Of a DNA stretch of 60,553 bases, positions 55,090 to 60,553 are shown in pieces. The number at the start of each line of letters is the position of its first letter. Position 1 is the first letter of the stretch. The DNA comes from Paenibacillus eucommiae (GTDB taxonomy: Bacteria > Bacillota > Bacilli > Paenibacillales > NBRC-103111), in NCBI RefSeq assembly GCF_017874215.1, contig NZ_JAGGLB010000049.1:1-60553 (forward strand), written 5' to 3'. Under the pieces are notes generated by a model, which saw nothing but the letters and a program-made list of their open reading frames with translations, was not told the DNA's origin and made no database searches. A program made the position numbers and the translations under genes.

Positions 55090-57534
55090 TTATTTATTTA
55101 ACGTAATGCCTTCGCCGCGAAGAACTGTCAATTCACCATCAACTTCATCAATTGTTAATGAATCTCCTTTGGAAATCGTTCCTTTTAGCAATTCTTCTGA
55201 CAGGCGGTCCTCGATATGCTTTTGAATCGCTCTGCGCAAAGGTCTTGCCCCATAAGTTGGGTCAAACCCTTCCTTAGCAAGGAATTTCTTCGCCTTATCT
55301 GTAAGCGTAAAATCAACCTCTTGCTCTTTCAAACGCTTGCGGAGCTCTTCTGCCATTAAAGTAACAATACGGGCGATATGCTCCTCGTCCAAGGAATGGA
55401 ACACGATGATCTCATCAATACGGTTAAGGAACTCAGGACGGAAGCTTTTCTTCAGCTCTGTCATAACTTTATCCTTCATATTGGTGTAATCCCGGCCTGC
55501 ATCCTGAGTAGCTGTAAAGCCAAGTGAAGAATTTTTCTTAATAGCTTCAGCACCCACGTTAGAGGTCATAATAATCAGGGTATTGCGGAAATCAACAACA
55601 CGTCCCTTGGAATCGGTCAAACGGCCATCCTCAAGAACTTGAAGTAAAATATTAAATACCTCTGGATGCGCTTTTTCAATTTCATCAAGAAGCACAACCG
55701 AATAAGGCTTGCGTCTCACTTTTTCCGTTAACTGTCCGCCCTCTTCATATCCTACATATCCTGGAGGCGCCCCAACCAATCTGGAAGTGGAATGCTTCTC
55801 CATATACTCGGACATATCAATGCGAACTACCGCATTCTCATCACCAAACAGCGATTCGGCAAGAGCACGGGCCAACTCTGTTTTACCAACCCCGGTAGGT
55901 CCCAGGAAAACAAAGGAGCCCATCGGACGTTTCGGATCTTTAAGTCCTGCACGCGCGCGGCGGATAGCACGGCTAACTGCTTTAACGGCTTCTTCCTGAC
56001 CAATAACACGTTCATGAAGAATTTCTTCCATCTTGAGCAGGCGTTCCGTTTCTTCCTCGGCAAGCTTGCTGACAGGTATTCCCGTCCAACTAGCCACGAT
56101 CTGAGCGATATCCTCAGGAGTAACTTCAGTATCCAAGCGGCCCTGTTTTTCTTTCCATTCATTCTTGGTCAGATCGAGCTCCTCGCGAAGCTTTTGTTCC
56201 GTGTCACGCAAACCTGCAGCCTTTTCGAATTCCTGGCTTTGTACAGCTGCATCTTTCTCCTTGCGGATATCTTCCAGCTTGCTTTCCATTTGCTTCATGC
56301 TTGGCGGAGTCGTATATGAACGAAGCCTTACTTTCGAGCTGGCTTCATCAATTAAATCGATCGCTTTATCTGGCAAGAAACGGTCCGGAATGTAGCGGTC
56401 TGATAATTTAACAGCTTCTACAATCGCCTCATCCGTAATTTTTACCCGGTGATGTGCCTCATAACGATCTCTTAAGCCATGCAAAATTTGTATAGCTTCC
56501 TCAGGAGATGGAGGATCAACGGTGATAGGCTGGAAGCGTCTTTCAAGCGCTGCATCCTTTTCAATATACTTGCGGTATTCATCAAGCGTAGTAGCACCTA
56601 TGCACTGCAGCTCGCCTCTGGCCAAAGCAGGTTTTAAGATGTTGGAAGCATCGATCGCTCCCTCAGCACCGCCTGCTCCAATCAAGGTATGAAGCTCATC
56701 AATGAACAGCACGATGTTGCCCGCTTGACGAATTTCGTCCATGATTTTTTTGAGACGGTCCTCGAATTCGCCGCGATATTTAGTACCTGCCACGACTGAA
56801 CCCATATCGAGGGTCATTACTCTTTTATCCTTCAACGTTTCCGGGATTTCGTTATTAATGATTTTCTGAGCCAAGCCTTCAGCAATCGCCGTTTTACCTA
56901 CACCCGGCTCTCCGATCAGGACTGGATTGTTTTTCGTTCTACGGCTTAACACCTGAATAACACGTTCTATTTCTTTACTCCGTCCGATAACCGGATCGAG
57001 GTGACCTTCCTTCGCATACGCAGTAAGATCCCGTGCCAAGCCATCCAGAGTCGGTGTATTTACGTTTGGATTGCTGCCATGATTCGGAGATACCGATTCA
57101 CTGCTGCCTAGAAGCTGCAGAACTTGTTGACGAGCCTTGTTCAGGCTGACACCAAGATTATTTAATACTCTTGCTGCTACGCCCTCACCTTCACGAATAA
57201 GTCCAAGCAAGATATGTTCAGTTCCAACATACGTATGGCCCAGCTTTCTTGCTTCATCCATAGACAGCTCGATAACTTTTTTAGCTCTTGGTGTATAGGC
57301 AATGTTCGTTGGCTGCTCCTGTCCTCTTCCAATCAAGGATTCAACTTCGTCTTGAATTTTCTCAAGTCCCAATCCAAGAGCTACAAGCGCCTTTGCGGCA
57401 ATGCCTTCACCCTCGCGAATAAGCCCAAGTAAAATATGTTCAGTACCAATATTATTGTGACCTAAACGGACAGCCTCCTCTTGAGCAAGAGAAAGAACCT
57501 TCTGAGCACGTTCCGTAAATCTTCCAAACATCAT
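55090..57534 (-). CDS. clpC: ATP-dependent Clp protease ATPase subunit ClpC
   Basis: This 814-residue HSP100 unfoldase has two N-terminal Clp repeats (about 1-145), AAA D1 (Walker A GEPGVGKT at 208-215), a middle domain with a UVR-like stretch, and AAA D2 (GPTGVGKT at about 544-551), ending in a short C-terminal region. With ClpP and adaptors MecA or McsB it degrades regulatory and arginine-phosphorylated proteins. The start is the ATG at 57534 with GGAGG upstream; twenty further in-frame codons upstream cover the ribosome-binding site. Confidence 0.98.
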   Translation of the reverse strand: MMFGRFTERAQKVLSLAQEEAVRLGHNNIGTEHILLGLIREGEGIAAKALVALGLGLEKIQDEVESLIGRGQEQPTNIAYTPRAKKVIELSMDEARKLGHTYVGTEHILLGLIREGEGVAARVLNNLGVSLNKARQQVLQLLGSSESVSPNHGSNPNVNTPTLDGLARDLTAYAKEGHLDPVIGRSKEIERVIQVLSRRTKNNPVLIGEPGVGKTAIAEGLAQKIINNEIPETLKDKRVMTLDMGSVVAGTKYRGEFEDRLKKIMDEIRQAGNIVLFIDELHTLIGAGGAEGAIDASNILKPALARGELQCIGATTLDEYRKYIEKDAALERRFQPITVDPPSPEEAIQILHGLRDRYEAHHRVKITDEAIVEAVKLSDRYIPDRFLPDKAIDLIDEASSKVRLRSYTTPPSMKQMESKLEDIRKEKDAAVQSQEFEKAAGLRDTEQKLREELDLTKNEWKEKQGRLDTEVTPEDIAQIVASWTGIPVSKLAEEETERLLKMEEILHERVIGQEEAVKAVSRAIRRARAGLKDPKRPMGSFVFLGPTGVGKTELARALAESLFGDENAVVRIDMSEYMEKHSTSRLVGAPPGYVGYEEGGQLTEKVRRKPYSVVLLDEIEKAHPEVFNILLQVLEDGRLTDSKGRVVDFRNTLIIMTSNVGAEAIKKNSSLGFTATQDAGRDYTNMKDKVMTELKKSFRPEFLNRIDEIIVFHSLDEEHIARIVTLMAEELRKRLKEQEVDFTLTDKAKKFLAKEGFDPTYGARPLRRAIQKHIEDRLSEELLKGTISKGDSLTIDEVDGELTVLRGEGITLNK

Positions 57535-57645
57535 AAAAAAACACCTCCAAAAATTAATAAGTATATAAGAAATCCTTACGGATGAATCAACCATATAAAC
57601 AAAAATTTCTAAAATAAACTTTAAACTAATCTAATGAAATCTAAA

Positions 57646-58731
57646 CTAATCTAAATAATCAAGATCTTTACAATCATGGCCAAACTTTTCGCGGATCATC
57701 TGCGCCCTTCGTACATCACGGTTTTCTGCAGATAGCTTCTCTCCAGCATATTGCTGAAGAAATCCGGGTTGGGTCATGACAAGAAGCTCATTCAGTACTT
57801 GCGAGGACAAGTTCTTAATAATACCCAAATCAATGCCAAGTCTAACATCTGAGAGCCGCTGTGCAGCTTCTTTTGAATCCATAATACCGGCAAAGGAAAG
57901 AATACCTAAAGATCTGTTCACCCGGTCTACAATCCGCATCTTGGATTCCAGCATCAGCTTCTGCCGCGCAGCTCTTTCATGCTCAATAATTTGTCTGGCC
58001 ACACTGTGCAGATTGTCGATGATTTCTTCCTCGGATTGCCCTAATGTAATTTGATTAGATATTTGAAAAATATTTCCCAATGCTTCGCTGCCTTCCCCAT
58101 ATAGCCCTCTGACTGTAAGCCCTACTTGGGTAACTGCCGATAAAATACGGTTAATTTGCTGTGACAACACCAAGGCAGGCAAATGCATCATGACAGAAGC
58201 CCTGATTCCCGTACCGACGTTAGTTGGACAGCTTGTTAAGTAGCCCCTCTTCTCATCATACCCATAATCGAGATGGCTTTCAAAAATATCATCAATTTGA
58301 TTAGCCAGATCCCAAACTTCCTTGATTTGAAATCCGGGGCATAAGCATTGTATTCGAAGATGATCCTCTTCGTTTATCATAATGCTAACCGATTCATTAT
58401 CACTTAAAATGACGGCCCCGTTTCTCGATTCATTAGCTAAATTGGGACTGATCAAATGTTTTTCAACGAGCACCATCTTTTCAAGCTCGGAAAGCTCAGA
58501 AAGCTGGATCAGCGTAAAGCGGCTGATGGTTTCCAAATCGTCATTGTCAAGGACTTGCGATACTTGATTCAGTATTTCCTTGGACTGCGGATTGGTCGCC
58601 AGCATTGGATAAGGGTAGCCTTTAAGGTTTCTGGCAATGCGGACCCGGCTGCTGATAACAATATCCGATTCCGGCCCCTCTCCCTTCATCCAGTCGCTCA
58701 AAGCATCACCGGTAAAGCGATGTAACGTCAT
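57646..58731 (-). CDS. mcsB: protein arginine kinase McsB
   Basis: This 361-residue phosphagen-kinase-like enzyme has SSRVRIARN at 27-35 and the CPTNVGTGIRASVM active-site block. It phosphorylates arginines to mark proteins for ClpCP and inactivates CtsR. The start is the ATG at 58731, spaced 9 bases from GGAGG; an ATG three codons earlier overlaps that site. It sits between mcsA and clpC. Confidence 0.96.
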   Translation of the reverse strand: MTLHRFTGDALSDWMKGEGPESDIVISSRVRIARNLKGYPYPMLATNPQSKEILNQVSQVLDNDDLETISRFTLIQLSELSELEKMVLVEKHLISPNLANESRNGAVILSDNESVSIMINEEDHLRIQCLCPGFQIKEVWDLANQIDDIFESHLDYGYDEKRGYLTSCPTNVGTGIRASVMMHLPALVLSQQINRILSAVTQVGLTVRGLYGEGSEALGNIFQISNQITLGQSEEEIIDNLHSVARQIIEHERAARQKLMLESKMRIVDRVNRSLGILSFAGIMDSKEAAQRLSDVRLGIDLGIIKNLSSQVLNELLVMTQPGFLQQYAGEKLSAENRDVRRAQMIREKFGHDCKDLDYLD

Positions 58732-58788
58732 GAACAACATCCTCCTTAGAGTTTCGCTTTAGCAAAAATTCGAAAGCGTAAGCCAACC

Positions 58789-59307
58789 CTAATTTCCGGC
58801 TATCTTCTTTTCGATTTCGCGAATTTCATCCCGGATTTTAGCCGCCTGTTCGAACTCCTCGAGTTCAATATGGGTCATCATTTCTTTCTTTAAACTCTCT
58901 ATTTCACGCTTGTGCTTAATGATTCCGCCCGTCCGCTTTGGAACTTTTCCTACATGAACTGTAGTTCCATGCACTCTTTTGAGCAGGGGATCCAGCCTGT
59001 CTGTGAAGCTCTTGTAGCAAGTGCCGCAGCCGAAACGCCCAAGCTTACTGAATTGTGCATACGTCAGACCGCAATCTTCACAACGAATCTCTTGTGCTTT
59101 AGCAGCCATAGTGCCGGTCGAAGAAGGTTCAAAATCAAGCAATCCGGACAAAAGATTATGAATTGAAAAACCATTAGGAGTACCTGGAATCATTTCTCCT
59201 TTTTCACGGGCGCAAGCCTCACAAATATGGAATTCATTCTTTTCTCCGTTGACGATTTTGGTAAAATGAAGGGTCGCAGGACGCTTACCGCATTCCTGGC
59301 ATATCAT
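58789..59307 (-). CDS. mcsA: McsB activator McsA
   Basis: This 172-residue protein has two zinc-binding modules (C3/C6 with C29/C32, and C76/C79 with C94/C97) and a C-terminal UVR motif (about 133-168, LEEFEQAAKIRDEIREIE). McsA activates McsB kinase. It lies 13 bases after ctsR, and GGAGG precedes the ATG. Confidence 0.95.
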   Translation of the reverse strand: MICQECGKRPATLHFTKIVNGEKNEFHICEACAREKGEMIPGTPNGFSIHNLLSGLLDFEPSSTGTMAAKAQEIRCEDCGLTYAQFSKLGRFGCGTCYKSFTDRLDPLLKRVHGTTVHVGKVPKRTGGIIKHKREIESLKKEMMTHIELEEFEQAAKIRDEIREIEKKIAGN

Positions 59308-59320
59308 GATAACTCCTCCC

Positions 59321-59782
59321 TTATTTGCTGAGCAGTGAGATCAGCATGGCTTTCAAAATTTTGGCCCGTATCTCATCGCGAAGTGGGAGCTTAAAGCTTA
59401 ACACATCCCGGGATATAGCCGCCTTGATAAGATTAGCTTCTCTTGTCGAGATAAAATGACCTTCCTGCAGCTGATAAATAAGCCCTTCCGATGTCACCTG
59501 GTCAATATGGGAATGGATCGTTTGAAAAATAAGATCCAATATAGACCCATGTGATCTAAGCTCGATTCTTTGAATACGAATATACCCGCCACCACCACGC
59601 TTGCTCTCTACAATATAACCCTTCTCCAGCGTAAATCTTGTGCTGATGACATAATTGATTTGAGATGGAACGCACTGGAACTGATCGGCTAACTCGTTTC
59701 GCTGAATTTCAATTGCTCCTTCCGGACTTTGCTGCAGAACCTGCTTCAGGTACTGTTCAATAATTTCGGAAACATTACGCAT
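59321..59782 (-). CDS. ctsR: class III stress repressor CtsR
   Basis: This 153-residue dimeric repressor has an N-terminal winged helix-turn-helix (about 1-70). The tetraglycine loop R62-GGGG (63-66), the heat-sensing wing in B. subtilis CtsR, is intact. It represses this operon and other clp genes until heat or McsB acts. The start is the ATG at 59782 with GGAGG at eight bases; a TTG one codon earlier is less likely. Confidence 0.97.
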   Translation of the reverse strand: MRNVSEIIEQYLKQVLQQSPEGAIEIQRNELADQFQCVPSQINYVISTRFTLEKGYIVESKRGGGGYIRIQRIELRSHGSILDLIFQTIHSHIDQVTSEGLIYQLQEGHFISTREANLIKAAISRDVLSFKLPLRDEIRAKILKAMLISLLSK

Positions 59783-59818
59783 CAATTCATCCTCCTGAAA
59801 GGCTAGAAGTAAATTGAC

Positions 59819-59835
59819 TTTGACTTTCTTTGACC
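59819..59835 (-). promoter_or_regulatory. CtsR operator
   Basis: The minus strand reads GGTCAAA-GAA-AGTCAAA, a full match to the direct heptad repeat A/GGTCAAA-N3-A/GGTCAAA, with a further partial GTCAA behind it. It lies just downstream of the -10 box and upstream of ctsR, so bound CtsR would block its own operon. Confidence 0.93.
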
Positions 59836-59843
59836 TTAACTAA

Positions 59844-59872
59844 ATTATAATCATTTTAATCGCATTTGACAA
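59844..59872 (-). promoter_or_regulatory. ctsR operon promoter
   Basis: Minus-strand -35 TTGTCA (59867-59872) and a perfect -10 TATAAT (59844-59849) are 17 bases apart, a sigma-A-type promoter directly before the CtsR operator. Sequence from 59880 to about 60115 contains no convincing gene: a 76-codon plus-strand frame there has no ribosome-binding site or recognisable product. Confidence 0.88.
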
Positions 59873-60119
59873 GTGCTGTATGAAACCCCGTGCAAAAAAG
59901 TTCGATTCCCCATTCTTACTTATATTGTTGACTGTCCCCCTTTATTTATTCTGCCCCCACAAGAAAAACCTGAGCTATGCTTAAGCAAGCAGAGACCAGG
60001 CTTTCGAATTCTTGAATTTTCTATAAAATTCGTTCTCAAATGGAAAGCCAGCAAAGTTTTTCTCTTGATTGGAGGAGAAAATCCTGACGCAACTACGCTT
60101 TGAAGAAGACACTACCTGC

Positions 60120-60314
60120 TTTAGCGATGTTTTTCATCGTTAAAATCACGAGTCATCTCCAAATACTTACTTTAACGATGAAAAACATCATTAAAATCTC
60201 TTTTATCTACCCAGATGGGCCATCCGGCCTCTTTTAGCGATGAAAATCGTCGTTAACGTGATGGATTGACCTGGAACGCATCATTTAACGATCAAAAAGA
60301 TCGTTAAATGATGC
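60120..60314. repeat. cluster of four related short palindromes
   Basis: Four copies of a TTTAACGAT(G/C)-A/T5-(C/G)ATCGTTAAA palindrome lie in 195 bases: 60120-60144, 60171-60195, 60234-60256 and 60278-60314. The last has perfect 16-bp arms (GCATCATTTAACGATC and its complement) around AAAAA; the first two have one mismatch and the third two. They are unevenly spaced with unrelated sequence between. They resemble REP-type extragenic palindromes. Confidence 0.85.
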
Positions 60315-60331
60315 ATACACCAATACAGCAC

Positions 60332-60366
60332 AAAAAGCCTCCTTGAGTTATCTCAAGAAGGCTTTT
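60332..60366 (-). terminator. rRNA operon terminator
   Basis: On the minus strand AAAAGCCTTCTTGAG-ATAA-CTCAAGGAGGCTTTTT forms a stem of about 15 bp with one mismatch, followed by T residues. It lies about 105 bases downstream of the 23S 3' end and just beyond the 23S 3' processing sequence (AGTTTTCA at about 60396-60403). Confidence 0.92.
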
Positions 60367-60470
60367 CAAAATCCAATGGAATGTTATTCCCTGAAAACTA
60401 GCAGCGAAACGAACGATTGCGATTGAAACCCGGCATACCATCTGCATGGCAGCCTTGGTCTTACATTGTG

Positions 60471-60553
60471 TGGTTAAGCCCTCGACCGATTAGTATTCGT
60501 CAGCTGCATGCATTGCTGCACTTCCACCTCGAACCTATCAACCTCGTCGTCTA
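60471..60553 (-). rRNA. 23S rRNA, 3' end (partial)
   Basis: The minus strand reads TAGACGACGAGGTTGATAGG, then the GGTGGAAGTGCAGCAATGC region, then CTAATCGGTCGAGGGCTTAACC, the conserved 3' end of 23S rRNA. The gene continues past the right edge. No 5S sequence follows before the terminator. Confidence 0.97.

Noticed and set aside
59873..60103. A 76-codon plus-strand reading frame upstream of ctsR
   Set aside because: It has no ribosome-binding site, no recognisable product, and overlaps the ctsR promoter region; composition looks like intergenic sequence.
60120..60314. Possible CRISPR-like array
   Set aside because: The repeats are palindromes of varying length and arm sequence with uneven spacing, only four copies, and no cas genes are nearby.

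Overview
The window is a stretch of conserved Firmicutes core chromosome, most likely from Paenibacillus or a close relative. The protein sequences, the gene order (essentially the Bacillus subtilis ctsR-to-pdaB order, reversed here), the sporulation genes and the 16S 5' end all point to an endospore-forming member of the Bacillales. Nearly everything is on the minus strand. The window is bounded by two rRNA operons that also read leftward: the 3' end of a 23S gene at the right edge and the 5' end of a 16S gene, with its leader and promoter, at the left edge. Only pdaB, gerD and one small cysteine-containing gene are on the plus strand.

Read in the direction of transcription (right to left): (1) 60553-59783, the 23S 3' end with a terminator but no visible 5S gene, a cluster of four palindromic repeats, then the ctsR promoter with a CtsR box. 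(2) 59782-55090, ctsR-mcsA-mcsB-clpC, the class III heat-shock and arginine-phosphorylation/ClpC proteolysis operon, ending in a strong terminator. (3) 54845-49747, radA-disA-pssA, a small plus-strand gene, and the PIN/TRAM gene yacL. (4) 49686-47011, ispD-ispF-gltX (isoprenoid precursors and Glu-tRNA). (5) A cysteine T-box leader followed by cysE-cysS-mrnC-rlmB-rae1. (6) sigH with its own promoter. (7) rpmGB-secE-nusG, rplK-rplA, then an L10 leader with rplJ-rplL and ybxB. (8) rpoB-rpoC with a long structured leader. (9) The str operon: rplGB-rpsL-rpsG-fusA-tuf. (10) The S10-spc-alpha supercluster from rpsJ to rplQ, including secY, adk, map, infA and rpoA. (11) truA and rplM-rpsI. (12) cysH-sat (sulfate assimilation). 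(13) cwlD-salA, gerD, kbaA, pdaB and a SpoIIM-family gene, which act in sporulation, cortex maturation and germination, next to the left rRNA operon.

Most of the content makes the transcription, translation and secretion machinery (about 30 ribosomal proteins, RNA polymerase alpha, beta and beta', EF-G, EF-Tu, IF-1, NusG, SecY/SecE), with stress (CtsR/ClpC), DNA integrity (RadA, DisA) and sporulation (SigH, KbaA, CwlD, GerD, PdaB) genes at the flanks. Visible regulation includes promoters at most transcription-unit starts, a T-box, ribosomal protein leaders, a CtsR operator and a sigma-G-type promoter for gerD.

I found no CRISPR array, prophage, transposase, tRNA gene, defence island or biosynthetic cluster, and no convincing new multi-gene system. 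The observations most worth a second look are non-coding: the palindrome cluster beside the right rRNA operon, the missing 5S gene, an inverted repeat enclosing the rpoB promoter with alternative hairpins in the rpoB leader, and a perfect 19-bp inverted repeat between clpC and radA.
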